Shown here: piece by piece, positions 56,685 to 64,000 of the stretch | How positions within the stretch are numbered: position 1 is the first letter of the stretch | Layout of the letters: each line of letters opens with the position of its first letter | DNA from: Nonomuraea jabiensis | Lineage (GTDB): Bacteria; Actinomycetota; Actinomycetes; Streptosporangiales; Streptosporangiaceae | DNA length: 64,000 bases | Assembly: GCF_014204795.1 (NCBI RefSeq) | Contig: NZ_JACHMB010000001.1 | Coordinates: 3,038,001 to 3,102,000, forward strand | Reading direction: 5' to 3' | Made by a program: the position numbers and the translations under genes | The notes under the pieces: model-generated | Told to the model about the DNA's origin: nothing | The model's input: the letters and a program-made list of their open reading frames with translations, nothing else | Databases searched by the model: none

Positions 56685-56743
56685 CGCGTCCTCCGAACTT
56701 CGCAGCTCCCCACAGATCCTGTCATGTGGCTCCGGTGGCGGGC

Positions 56744-57277
56744 TCAGCGGAGAACGTCGCCGCCCTGTCCTCGCGGACGGGTCTCCGGCGCGTCCTTCGA
56801 GCCGGTGAGCAGCGAACGGGTGCGGGCCGGCGCCCATGGAGGCAGGTCGGCGAGGACCTCGGCGAGCGAGACCCCGGCCAGGCTGCCTCGCCACGCCCGA
56901 TGCGCCTCGGCCATCTTCACGGCGAGGACGCAGGCCTGCCGGCACTCCTCGGCCGGCAGCGCGCCACGGCCCTGCCGGCGGATCTCGCGGCATTCGTACG
57001 GGGCGGAGGCGCCGTCCACCGCCTCCACGATCTGCAGCAGCGTGATCTGCGCGGGCTCGCGCGCCAGCCGGAACCCGCCGCGCGGCCCCGTCGTCGCCGA
57101 CAGCACGCCCGCCTTGACGAGCGACTGGAGCTGCTTGGCGAGGTAGGGCGCGGGCAGGTCGTAGTAGTCCGCCAGCTGGGCGGCCGATGCGGTGGCCCCC
57201 GGTTCGAGCTGCGCCAGCGAGGTGGCGCAGTGCAACAGCCATTCGGTGCTCACGGGCAGCTTCACGATCGGCAGCAT
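56744..57277 (-). CDS. Rrf2 family regulator
   Basis: A 177-residue regulator. HTH: AAQLADYYDLPAPYLAKQLQ, SLVKAGVLSATTGPRGGFRL. The three cysteines of iron-sulfur Rrf2 proteins correspond to YECREI, EECRQA and CVLAV in SAPYECREIRRQGRGALPAE and ECRQACVLAVKM. These Cys may bind a cluster. ATG 57277 has no ribosome-binding site, and GTG 57265 is possible. It is divergent from an NmrA-like gene. Confidence 0.9.
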   Translation of the reverse strand: MLPIVKLPVSTEWLLHCATSLAQLEPGATASAAQLADYYDLPAPYLAKQLQSLVKAGVLSATTGPRGGFRLAREPAQITLLQIVEAVDGASAPYECREIRRQGRGALPAEECRQACVLAVKMAEAHRAWRGSLAGVSLAEVLADLPPWAPARTRSLLTGSKDAPETRPRGQGGDVLR

Positions 57278-57315
57278 ATCGCGGATATTGCGGACCTGTT
57301 TAGTCCGAGATATGG
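57276..57315. promoter_or_regulatory. Palindromes in the rrf2/nmrA spacer
   Basis: ATATC-GCG-GATAT (57276-57288) and GCGGAC-CTGTTTA-GTCCGA (57290-57308) lie between the divergent genes, the first overlapping the Rrf2 start. Consistent with Rrf2 autoregulation and control of the nmrA-like gene. Confidence 0.6.
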
Positions 57316-57350
57316 TCATGGCTGATCGTGGACAAGGAGTGATGATCATC

Positions 57351-58094
57351 ATGCGGATCGCCGTCGCCGGCGCTACCGGCAACATTGGTTCCCTGACCGT
57401 GGCCGCCCTCGAACGGGACGGGCACGACGTCGTGCGCATCAGCCGTTCGCTCGGCGTGGACCTGCTGAGCGGTGACGGGCTCGACGACGCCCTCGCCGGA
57501 GTCGAGGCCGTCGTCGACGTCACCAACGGGCCGGCGGGGGACCGGGCCGAGACGGTGGCCTACTTCGCGACCGCCACCCGCAACCTGCTCGCCGCCGAGG
57601 AGCGGGCCGGCGTACGCCATCACGTGCTGCTGTCGATCGCCGGGGTGGGCCGCATCGACGGCAACGCGCACTACGCCGGCAAGCGGGAGCAGGAACGCCT
57701 GGTGGCCGAGGGGCCGGTGCCGTGGACGGTCGTACCGGCCACGCAGTTCCACGACTTCGCCGAGATGGTGGCCGGCTGGACCGAGCAGGACGGCGTGGCC
57801 ACGGTCGCCCCGCTGCTCGTGCAGCCGATCGCGCCCGCGGACGTGGCCGCCGTCCTGGCCGAGATCGCGGCGGGCGAGCCGCGGGGGCGCTACGTCGACG
57901 TGGCGGGGCCCGAGCCGCAGGACCTCGTCGACATGGCCCGGCGCACGCATCAGGCGCGCGGCCGGGAGGTCAAGCTCGTGCCGACGTGGTCGGGGCTGTT
58001 CGGCCCGGAGATGGCCGGCAATGTGCTGCTGCCGGGCGAGCACGCCCGCATCGCGCCGACCACGTTCGACGACTGGCTCCAGGAACAGAAGTGA
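57351..58094 (+). CDS. NmrA-like NAD(P)-binding protein
   Basis: A 247-residue Rossmann protein of the NmrA/SDR-a5 type (MRIAVAGATGNIGSLTVAAL with GxxGxxG; SIAGVGRIDGNAHYAGKREQ; AGPEPQDLVDMARRTHQARG). Probably binds NAD(P) and senses redox or modifies small substrates. AAGGAG lies 11 nt upstream of ATG 57351; ATG 57342 is an alternative. It is the likely target of the divergent Rrf2 regulator. Confidence 0.85.
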   Translation: MRIAVAGATGNIGSLTVAALERDGHDVVRISRSLGVDLLSGDGLDDALAGVEAVVDVTNGPAGDRAETVAYFATATRNLLAAEERAGVRHHVLLSIAGVGRIDGNAHYAGKREQERLVAEGPVPWTVVPATQFHDFAEMVAGWTEQDGVATVAPLLVQPIAPADVAAVLAEIAAGEPRGRYVDVAGPEPQDLVDMARRTHQARGREVKLVPTWSGLFGPEMAGNVLLPGEHARIAPTTFDDWLQEQK

Positions 58095-58118
58095 CCACCC
58101 GAGGTCGTGCGAGCCGGG

Positions 58119-58493
58119 TCAGGGCTGGACGGCGCTCCTGGCCCGGTGCATCGGGAGCATGTCGAAGACGCTGATCACGCGCGTGATCCTGCCGTTCTCG
58201 ACGGTGAAGTAGTCGATGCCGCGGAAGTCCTTCAGCAGCGGGGTGTCGGTGGTGTACACGGTCGCCGCGTTCGTGTCGTCGCCCAGGACGTCGATGACGG
58301 TGGCGCCGATCAGCGAGGTCGCGAACGGTTCGAGGAATCCGCGGTAGCCCTCCACCCCCTCGAAGGTGCCGGTCGGGGCCTCGCACACGACGTCGTCGGC
58401 GAGCAGGCTCAGGGCCTTGTCGATGTCCTTGCTCGTCCACGCGCGGACGAAGTCCTCGGCGATCTGCTGGGCGAGCCCGTTCGTTGCGGTCAC
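58119..58493 (-). CDS. SnoaL-like (NTF2-fold) protein
   Basis: A 124-residue NTF2-fold protein (AEDFVRAWTSKDIDKALSLL, ADDVVCEAPTGTFEGVEGYR, FTVENGRITRVISVFDMLP) of the SnoaL/limonene epoxide hydrolase-like group. Starts at GTG 58493. It is divergent from the WYL regulator and is its probable target. Confidence 0.82.
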   Translation of the reverse strand: MTATNGLAQQIAEDFVRAWTSKDIDKALSLLADDVVCEAPTGTFEGVEGYRGFLEPFATSLIGATVIDVLGDDTNAATVYTTDTPLLKDFRGIDYFTVENGRITRVISVFDMLPMHRARSAVQP

Positions 58494-58565
58494 AGCACGG
58501 TTCCTTTCGGGGACGTTCGGCGCCGCCCCCCGTGGGCGGCCCGTCTACCTGCATCTTCACGGGGA

Positions 58566-58588
58566 TATATGTCAGGTGGCGTCATATA
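58566..58588. promoter_or_regulatory. TATATG/CATATA inverted repeat
   Basis: TATATG (58566-58571) and CATATA (58583-58588) flank 11 bp and include TGTCA...GTCA-like inner arms. They lie in the spacer between the SnoaL gene and the WYL regulator, ending 11 bp before its GTG. Confidence 0.6.
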
Positions 58589-58599
58589 CGTTTGAGGAC

Positions 58600-59568
58600 G
58601 TGAGATCCGAGCGCCTGCTGTCGATCATGCTGCTGCTGCAGACCCACGGGCAGCTGCCCGCGGGTGACCTGGCCGAGCGGCTGGAGGTGTCGGTCCGCAC
58701 CGTCATGCGCGACGTCGAGGCGCTGTCGTCGGCGGGCGTGCCCGTCTACACCGTGCGCGGTCCCCACGGCGGCATCGCCCTGCTGCCCGGCTACCGCACC
58801 AACGTCACCGGCATGACCGCCGACGAGGCCCGCGCCCTGTTCGTGCTGCTGTCCGGCCACGCCCACACCGAGCTGGGCCTGGGACAGGCCCTCGGCTCCG
58901 CGCTGCGCAAGCTGATGGCCGCCCTGCCCGCCCCCCACCGGCCCGACGCCGACCTCGCCAGCCGCCGCATCCTCATCGACCCCGTGCGCTGGCGCGGCGG
59001 GCCGGCGCGCCCCGCCGTCGACCTGGCCGTGCTCCAGCAGGCCGTCTTCGACGACCGGCGGCTGCGCCTGCGCTACCGGCACGGCCGCGACAACCGCGTC
59101 CGCTCCTACACTCTCGATCCGTACGGCCTGGTCAACAAGGCCGGCGTCTGGTACCTGGTCGCCGACCACCGCGGCGAGCCCGCGCTCTTCCGCGCCGACC
59201 GGGCCCTGTCAGCCGGCATCCTCGACGAGCCCGTACGCCGCCGGGACGGCCTCGAACTCGCCGACGTCTGGGACGGCCTGCGCCGCCACATCGACGACAT
59301 CCCCGCCCCGCTGCCCGTCACGGTCAGCGTCCACCGCGACATCCTCGGCAGGTTCCTGCGCATCCACGAAGCCGATCTGGCCGGTCCCGCGCCCGCGATC
59401 GACGGGCAGCCGGAGCGGGTGCGCGTCCAGCTGCACTTCCGCTCCCTGGGCGCGGCAGAAGTGCTCCTGGCCTTCGGCACGGACGCCGAAGTCCTCGCCC
59501 CGGCCGAGCTCCGCCGGGCCCTGGCCCGAAAAGCGGCCGAAGCCGCCGCCTGCTACGACGGCACGTAG
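58600..59568 (+). CDS. WYL-domain (YafY-type) transcriptional regulator
   Basis: A 322-residue regulator. The N-terminal HTH is RSERLLSIMLLLQTHGQLPA, GDLAERLEVSVRTVMRDVEA. The central WYL domain has the nucleotide-sensing block SYTLDPYGLVNKAGVWYLVA (WYL). A WCX region follows. GTG 58600 is used; an upstream GTG at 58576 is open. A leaderless mRNA is plausible. Divergent SnoaL gene shares the spacer. Confidence 0.88.
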   Translation: MRSERLLSIMLLLQTHGQLPAGDLAERLEVSVRTVMRDVEALSSAGVPVYTVRGPHGGIALLPGYRTNVTGMTADEARALFVLLSGHAHTELGLGQALGSALRKLMAALPAPHRPDADLASRRILIDPVRWRGGPARPAVDLAVLQQAVFDDRRLRLRYRHGRDNRVRSYTLDPYGLVNKAGVWYLVADHRGEPALFRADRALSAGILDEPVRRRDGLELADVWDGLRRHIDDIPAPLPVTVSVHRDILGRFLRIHEADLAGPAPAIDGQPERVRVQLHFRSLGAAEVLLAFGTDAEVLAPAELRRALARKAAEAAACYDGT

Positions 59569-59893
59569 CGGTGGAAGCCGCTGGTACGCCAGACCGTTCC
59601 CGACGAGGTCACCGCGAACGCCTCCAGCTCGTCCTGCTCCTCCACCCACCCCCGCGCCGCCGAGCCCATCGCGAACGCGGCGGTGGCGTAGGCGTCCACG
59701 GTGGTCAGGTCGTACCCGACGAGGGTGAGCGAGGCCAGCGCGGTGGCGGGGGCGCCGGTGTGCGGGTCCACGATGTGGTGGCCGCGTTCGGCGGTGCCGG
59801 AGGTGGCGACCGCCAGGCCGGTCCCCGAGACGACGGCGGCCAGCGCCCGGGGCGCAGCGGGTGGGCGACGCCCACCCGCCAGGGGGTTCCGGC
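59553..59893 (-). pseudogene. C-terminal fragment of ApbE (FAD:protein FMN transferase)
   Basis: GTGLAVATSGTAERGHHIVD and PHTGAPATALASLTLVGYDL, then TTVDAYATAAFAMGSAARGW, are the C-terminal third of ApbE (SGTxERGxHIxDPxTG and the D-x3-TA metal site). Upstream, AGTPWRVGVAHPLRPG continues the family in another frame. The N-terminal two thirds are missing. It abuts a histidine-kinase remnant on the other strand. Confidence 0.75.
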
Positions 59894-59899
59894 GCTGCG

Positions 59900-60203
59900 C
59901 CGAGGCGGACGTGCCGGATGAGCGAGCTGGTCGCCGACCTGCTGCTGCTCGCCCGGCTGGACGCGGGACGAGGCGGACCTCACGGTCACCGACGGCGGGC
60001 CCGGCATCCCGCCGGACATGCGGGAGGAGATCTTCGAGCGCTTCTCCCGCGTGGACAAGGGGCGATCGCGCGCCTCCGGCGGGACGGGGCTCGGCCTGGC
60101 GATCGTCAAGGCGGTGGTCGCCGCGCACGGCGGCACGATCGGCGTCGAAACCCACCCCGGCCGCACCGCCTTCCACATCCGCCTGCCCGACGCGAGAGCC
60201 TGA
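59900..60203 (+). pseudogene. C-terminal remnant of a sensor histidine kinase
   Basis: RMSELVADLLLLARLDAG (59918-59968) is the second HisKA helix. Then, in another frame, EADLTVTDGGPGIPPDMREE (G1 box), IFERFSRVDKGRSRASGGTG (G2) and LGLAIVKAVVAAHGGTIGVE end at TGA 60201-60203. The N-box and intervening residues are deleted, and the sensor and first helix are missing. Confidence 0.75.
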
Positions 60204-60250
60204 TACCTCGATGGAAAATGCCGGGCACGCGACCAGAGTGATGGCCTACC

Positions 60251-61171
60251 GTGCCGCGAATGGAGGATCTGCTTCCCCAGGCAGTGCTGGACGCGGTGCT
60301 GGGCCGGCCGGGTGGCTCGCTCGTGTCGTGCCGGAACGAATCGATCACCGGTAGCTCAGGGGCCGCCACCGATGGCGTGACCAGGCTCTCGGGCCAGGCG
60401 CGGGTCGGCCGCGATCAGGTTTCCTTCACCGCGATCCGCAAATCCTGCCGGCCGCTGACCACCGGACGCCACGCCGCCGGCGCCGCCGACCCCCGGCACT
60501 GGGCCAACTGGCGGCGCGAGCTTCTCGCCTATGCCAGCGGGCTGCTGCCGAAGGGACCTGGCCTGGTCGCTCCCCGCTGCTACGGCGTCATCGGCGACAC
60601 CGTCTATCTCGCCGACGCCGGCGCCACACCGGAAGCCCCGCCCGTGGCCGCACACCGGCTCGGCCGCTGGCAGGCCGGCGTCACCGTGCCCGACGTACCG
60701 TGGCTGTCCGGCCACCAGCTCGCCCAGCGGATCGCCGTCAGCGACCTGGACTGGACCGGCATGGACGTGCCCCCGAGCATCCCGGCGTTGTGGGACGAAC
60801 GCCACGAACTGCTGAGGCGGCTCGACCAGGTGCCGCGAGTGCTCGTGCACGGTGACTTCTCCCACGGCAACCTCGTCGCCGCCGGCGACGGAGCCGACAC
60901 GGTGGCGCTGGACTGGGCGACGTTCGGGGTGGGCCCGGTGGGCGCCGATCTCGCATCCCTGGCGCTGACCACGCTCGGGCGCTATCTCCCCGACTACCTC
61001 GACGGGCTGGCCGGCCGCTTCGACGCCGCCGATGTCGAGCTGGGCTACCGGGCGACGCTCGCGCTGACCGGAGCCGGTCGCATCCACTGGATGCTGTCGC
61101 GCGGGATGAAGCCTCCCGCCGGCTACCTCGACTTCGTCGCCGCCGAGGCCACCTCACGCCTATACCGGTAG
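60251..61171 (+). CDS. Aminoglycoside phosphotransferase-fold kinase
   Basis: A 306-residue protein-kinase-like small-molecule kinase. The Brenner motif is RVLVHGDFSHGNLVAAGDG (catalytic Asp in HGDF) and the metal-binding DFG equivalent is VALDWATFGVGPVGADLASL. The N-terminal nucleotide loop is less clear. GTG 60251 or ATG 60260 may start it. The substrate is unknown; resistance is only one option. Confidence 0.82.
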   Translation: MPRMEDLLPQAVLDAVLGRPGGSLVSCRNESITGSSGAATDGVTRLSGQARVGRDQVSFTAIRKSCRPLTTGRHAAGAADPRHWANWRRELLAYASGLLPKGPGLVAPRCYGVIGDTVYLADAGATPEAPPVAAHRLGRWQAGVTVPDVPWLSGHQLAQRIAVSDLDWTGMDVPPSIPALWDERHELLRRLDQVPRVLVHGDFSHGNLVAAGDGADTVALDWATFGVGPVGADLASLALTTLGRYLPDYLDGLAGRFDAADVELGYRATLALTGAGRIHWMLSRGMKPPAGYLDFVAAEATSRLYR

Positions 61172-61218
61172 AACCGTTGAGGCGACGAGAAAGCCGGGCA
61201 GACGGCTTCCAACAGGCC

Positions 61219-61593
61219 TCAATTATGTGACCCGCTCTCCACAACGCGTCGCTCCCTGGCGTCGATGTAGTCGCGGAGGGACTGGCGGGAGCGGGCGAGC
61301 GTGTCGATGTGCTCGTCCAGGCCGTGCAGCCGGGCCCGCAGGGTGTCCAGGAGTTCGGGGTAGGGCTCCAGGTCGGATGCCGCGCCGGTGGCGCAGGGGA
61401 GCAGGTACGCGATCTCCTGGGTCGACAGCCCGGCTTCGAGCAGCCTGCGGATCTGGGTGACGGTCAGTACGGCGTCGTCGCCGTACTCGCGGTAGCCGTT
61501 GCTGCCGCGCGCGGGTTCGAGCAGGCCCTGGGCCTCGTAGTAACGCAGCTGATGCGTGTGGACTCCGGTCTGCCGGCTCAGCTCCCCGATCAG
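61219..61593 (-). CDS. MerR family regulator with an apparent CTG start
   Basis: The frame reads (A)LIGELSRQTGVHTHQLRYYE, AQGLLEPARGSNGYREYGDD, AVLTVTQIRRLLEAGLSTQE and continues through a coiled-coil (LRARLHGLDEHIDTLARSRQ) to TGA 61219-61221. This is a complete MerR protein. No in-frame ATG, GTG or TTG lies between the family's usual start and the upstream gene. CTG 61593 gives MIGELSRQTG and is preceded by AGGGGGAAAG, so a CTG start is likely. The 124-residue length is normal. It is divergent from a NAD(P)-dependent oxidoreductase with a MerR-type promoter in between. Confidence 0.8.
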   Translation of the reverse strand: MIGELSRQTGVHTHQLRYYEAQGLLEPARGSNGYREYGDDAVLTVTQIRRLLEAGLSTQEIAYLLPCATGAASDLEPYPELLDTLRARLHGLDEHIDTLARSRQSLRDYIDARERRVVESGSHN

Positions 61594-61608
61594 CGCGCTC
61601 TTTCCCCC

Positions 61609-61640
61609 TTGACCTTCATATCGGTATGAACGTTGAGGAT
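61609..61640 (+). promoter_or_regulatory. MerR-type promoter with TTCATA-TCGG-TATGAA palindrome
   Basis: The perfect palindrome 61615-61630 lies directly after TTGACC (61609-61614, -35) and before GAGGAT (61635-61640, weak -10). The spacing of 20 bp exceeds the usual 17, which is the hallmark of MerR-controlled promoters. The rightward gene is the predicted target. Confidence 0.7.
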
Positions 61641-61646
61641 TCTGCC

Positions 61647-62531
61647 ATGAGCACCAACAACGCCAACCACACTCCCGTAACGGTCATCGGCCTCGGGCTG
61701 ATGGGCCAGGCGCTGGCCGGATCGTTCCTGCGCGAGGGGCATCCCACGACCGTGTGGAACCGTACGGCGGCCAAGGCCGACCAGCTGGTGGCCCAGGGCG
61801 CGACGCTCGCCGGCTCGGTCGGCGAGGCCGTCGCGGCCAGCCCGCTCGTGGTCGTCTGCGTCACCGACTACGACGCCGTGCACGGGCTGCTCGATCCGCT
61901 GGGCGCGGTTCTCGACGGCCGGGTCCTGGTCAACCTGGGCTCGGGTACGTCGCAGGGCGCCCGTGAGACCGCCGAGTGGGCGGCGCGGCAGGGCGGCGCC
62001 TACCTCGACGGCGCGATCATGGCCGTCCCCGCCGAGATCGGGGCGGACGCCGTCATCACCTACAGCGGGCCGCGGTCGGCCTTCGAGCTGTACGAGCCCG
62101 CGCTGAGGAGCCTCGGTTCGGGAACGACGTACCTTGGCGACGACCACACCCTGTCGGCGCTGCACGAGATGGCCGTGCTGAGCCTGATGTGGAACGTCCT
62201 GAACGGATTCCTGCAGGGTGCCGCCCTGCTCGGCGCGGCGGGGGTGCGGGCCGGAGCGTTCGCCCCGCTCGCGGGCAAGGGGATCGAGATCGTGAACGGC
62301 TGGCTGGCGGACTACGCCGAGCAGGTCGACAATGGCGCGTACCCGGCCCTGGACTCCACGATCGACACCCACCTGGCCGCGATGGACCACCTCATCCACG
62401 AAAGCGAGTCGCTCGGTGTCAGCGCCGAGCTCCCGAGGTTCATCAAGGCCCTGACCGACCGGGCCGTGGCCGACGGGCGCGGTGGCGACGGCTACGCGGC
62501 GATGGTCGAGCAGTTCCGCAAGCCGTCATGA
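61647..62531 (+). CDS. NAD(P)-dependent oxidoreductase, imine reductase / beta-hydroxyacid dehydrogenase family
   Basis: A 294-residue two-domain dehydrogenase. The N-terminal Rossmann fold has PVTVIGLGLMGQALAGSFLR (GxGxMG) and VWNRTAAKADQLVAQG. The NADP preference is suggested by NRT after the second strand. The C-terminal helical domain (LHEMAVLSLMWNVLNGFLQG) is of the imine-reductase type. ATG 61647 has GAGG 9 nt upstream. It overlaps the next gene by ATGA and is probably induced through the divergent MerR protein. Confidence 0.85.
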   Translation: MSTNNANHTPVTVIGLGLMGQALAGSFLREGHPTTVWNRTAAKADQLVAQGATLAGSVGEAVAASPLVVVCVTDYDAVHGLLDPLGAVLDGRVLVNLGSGTSQGARETAEWAARQGGAYLDGAIMAVPAEIGADAVITYSGPRSAFELYEPALRSLGSGTTYLGDDHTLSALHEMAVLSLMWNVLNGFLQGAALLGAAGVRAGAFAPLAGKGIEIVNGWLADYAEQVDNGAYPALDSTIDTHLAAMDHLIHESESLGVSAELPRFIKALTDRAVADGRGGDGYAAMVEQFRKPS

Positions 62532-62959
62532 CCGCCACCCCGTTCGACCCGCGTACGCTGCTCGCGGAGAGCCGGCTGGGCGTCCTCGCGACGATCAAGT
62601 CGGACGGCCGCCCGCAGCTCTCCCCCGTCATGCCCTTCTACGACCGGGAGGCCGAGGTCGTCTACGTCTCGATGACCGAGGGCCGGGCCAAGACGGCGAA
62701 CCTGCGCCGGGACCCGCGGGCCGCGCTGGAGGTCACCAGCCCCGACGGCTGGTCCTGGGCCACCGCCGAGGGCGCGGTGACGCTCACGGGGCCGGGCGCC
62801 GACCCCCACGGTCCCGAGGTGGAGGCGCTGGTGGACTACTACCGCCGCGCCGCGGGGGAGCATCCGGACTGGGCCGAGTACCGGTCGGTGATGGTGTCCG
62901 ACCGCAGGGTGCTCATGACGATGCGGGTCGAGCACGTGTACGGCGAAAGAGTCCGCTGA
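62528..62959 (+). CDS. Pyridoxamine 5'-phosphate oxidase-fold protein (PPOX class, F420/FMN)
   Basis: A 143-residue split-barrel flavin/F420-binding protein (LGVLATIKSDGRPQLSPVMP, VVYVSMTEGRAKTANLRRDP, RAALEVTSPDGWSWATAEG). This is the PPOX-class F420-dependent family of actinomycetes. It is coupled to the preceding reductase by ATGA, so the pair may form one redox unit. Confidence 0.88.
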   Translation: MTATPFDPRTLLAESRLGVLATIKSDGRPQLSPVMPFYDREAEVVYVSMTEGRAKTANLRRDPRAALEVTSPDGWSWATAEGAVTLTGPGADPHGPEVEALVDYYRRAAGEHPDWAEYRSVMVSDRRVLMTMRVEHVYGERVR

Positions 62960-63024
62960 CGGTCGCTGCTCTGGTCCAGGCCCTGCCCCGGCCGAACCGC
63001 CCATGAGCTGCGAGGTCAATCAAA

Positions 63025-63048
63025 GTTGACGCCAGCGATCGCGTCAAC
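63025..63048. promoter_or_regulatory. GTTGAC-12-GTCAAC inverted repeat
   Basis: GTTGAC (63025-63030) and GTCAAC (63043-63048) flank 12 bp, with AAGTTGACGC and AAGATGACGC nearby as direct variants (63023 and 63051). They lie 49-72 bp upstream of the AAA+ gene and may be an operator/promoter. Confidence 0.5.
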
Positions 63049-63096
63049 CTAAGATGACGCTGTCCGGCTGATCCCGTCGCTCCCCTGCGAGGACCC

Positions 63097-64000
63097 ATGA
63101 GCTCTCAGTCAGCAGTGCGCGAGGCCGTCGCGGTCGCGGTCGCCGCGAACCTGCCCGTCATCCTGTGGGGCGCCCCGGGCACCGGGAAGACCTCGTCGGT
63201 GCTCGCGCTCGGCGCGCGGCTCGGCCTGCCCGTCGAGGTCGTCGTCGGGTCGATCCGCGAGCCGAGCGACTTCTCCGGCCTGCCGGTCCTGCGGGACGGC
63301 GGCACCTGGTTCGCCCCGCCCCGGTGGGCCGAGCGGCTGGCCGAGGCGGGCCACGGGCTGCTGTTCCTCGACGAGCTGACCACCGCGCCGCCCGCCGTGC
63401 AGGCCGCCATGCTGCGGGTGGTGCTGGAGCGTACGGTCGGCGACCTCACGCTGCCCGACGAGGTGCGGATCGTGGCCGCGGCCAATCCCCCGGACCAGGC
63501 CGCCGACGGCTGGGACCTGTCCGCGCCGCTGGCCAACCGCCTGATCCACCTGCACTGGCAGGTCGAGGCGGCCGACATCGCCGAGGGCTTCGCCACCGGC
63601 TTCGCGGTGCCCGAGCCGGCGCCCGCGCCGGGCCCCGAAGCGGTCGCCCGGGCTCGCGCGCTGGTCGGCGCCTTCCTGCGGGTACGGCCCGAGCTGGTGC
63701 TCGCGGTGCCGGACGGCCCGGAACGGGCGGGCCGCGGCTGGCCGAGCCCGCGAAGCTGGGAGATGGCGGCCAGAGCGGTCGCCGCCTGCGAACGCGGCCC
63801 GGCGGCCCGGACCTCCGCGGCCTGCGAAGGCGGCATGGCCGCCCGGACCTCCGCCGCCTGTGAAGGCGGCATGGCCGACGGCGAGGTGCTCGCCGAGCTC
63901 GTGCTGGGTGCGGTCGGCGAGGCGGCCGGCTTCGAGCTGATCTCCTGGCTGCGCGACCTCGACCTGCCCGACCCCCAGACCCTGCTGACCGACCCGCACG
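63097..64000 (+). CDS. MoxR-type AAA+ ATPase (partial, runs off the right edge)
   Basis: At least 301 residues, open at the window end. Walker A is VILWGAPGTGKTSSVLALGA (about residues 22-41), Walker B is GLLFLDELTTAPPAVQAAML, sensor 1 is VRIVAAANPPDQAADGWDLS, and ANRLIHLHWQVEAADIAEGF follows. MoxR-like ATPases act as chaperones with VWA-domain partners, often encoded next to them, but that part is outside the window. ATG 63097 has GAGGA upstream. A 36-bp tandem repeat interrupts the C-terminal half. Confidence 0.85.
   Translation, partial: MSSQSAVREAVAVAVAANLPVILWGAPGTGKTSSVLALGARLGLPVEVVVGSIREPSDFSGLPVLRDGGTWFAPPRWAERLAEAGHGLLFLDELTTAPPAVQAAMLRVVLERTVGDLTLPDEVRIVAAANPPDQAADGWDLSAPLANRLIHLHWQVEAADIAEGFATGFAVPEPAPAPGPEAVARARALVGAFLRVRPELVLAVPDGPERAGRGWPSPRSWEMAARAVAACERGPAARTSAACEGGMAARTSAACEGGMADGEVLAELVLGAVGEAAGFELISWLRDLDLPDPQTLLTDPH
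63763..63870. repeat. 36-bp in-frame tandem repeat in the AAA+ gene
   Basis: Three 36-bp units encode MAARAVAACERG, PAARTSAACEGG and MAARTSAACEGG, and a fourth starts MADG. The last two units are almost identical, pointing to recent duplication. The insert adds 24 or more residues at about position 223-258 of the protein. Confidence 0.88.

Overview
This window is the replication-origin region of a high-GC actinomycete chromosome, followed on the right by accessory DNA. The order rpmH-dnaA-dnaN-gnd-recF-DUF721-gyrB-gyrA-DUF3566-tRNA-Ile, with parB, parA, rsmG, jag, yidC, yidD and rnpA on the other side, is the classic actinobacterial origin arrangement. Codon use, TTGTCCACA-type DnaA boxes, GTTTCACGTGAAAC parS sites and the accessory gene families suggest the Streptosporangiaceae (Nonomuraea-like). 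The genus is an inference.

Layout: 1-1387 holds the tail of a gene and about 1.3 kb of repeat-rich sequence without a convincing gene. 1388-2434 is a threonine aldolase-type PLP enzyme. 2457-3047 is a parS cluster. ParB (3053-4015) and ParA (6189-7256) lie on the minus strand and are unusually separated by about 2.2 kb of low-complexity, repeat-bearing DNA. 7253-10482 is the leftward ribosome/membrane-insertion block (rsmG, jag, yidC, yidD, rnpA, rpmH). 10483-13030 holds dnaA flanked by DnaA-box-rich spacers, with oriC between dnaA and dnaN. 13031-22509 is the rightward replication/topoisomerase block.

A 7.4-kb integrated element (22668-30084) sits in the 3' end of tRNA-Ile(GAT), bounded by a 44-bp direct repeat. 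It has the int-xis-rep backbone and GntR-type regulator of actinomycete integrative and conjugative elements. No FtsK/TraB-type transfer gene is visible. int and rep each carry a frameshift, and an HTH/DUF5919 gene carries a premature stop. Its noncoding centre (27275-27617) contains three perfect GC-rich hairpins and a long imperfect palindrome, which may be an origin or transfer locus. The cargo is a P-loop kinase, two coupled small genes, the HTH/DUF5919 protein and a Nudix hydrolase.

30.1-64 kb is typical actinomycete accessory chromosome: regulator/target pairs with visible palindromic operators (TetR, LacI, WYL, MerR, Rrf2, XRE-cupin), NhaA, two MFS exporters, an ABC importer operon without an ATPase but with a methyltransferase, a shortened conservon (sensor kinase plus roadblock protein), an ECF sigma locus, and an AAA+ ATPase running off the right edge. 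This half has many genetic scars: a propeller/TetR fragment pair, a DGPF-sigma deletion fusion, a multiply shifted unknown gene, and abutting ApbE and histidine-kinase remnants. A MerR regulator at 61219-61593 has no ATG, GTG or TTG start and appears to begin at CTG.
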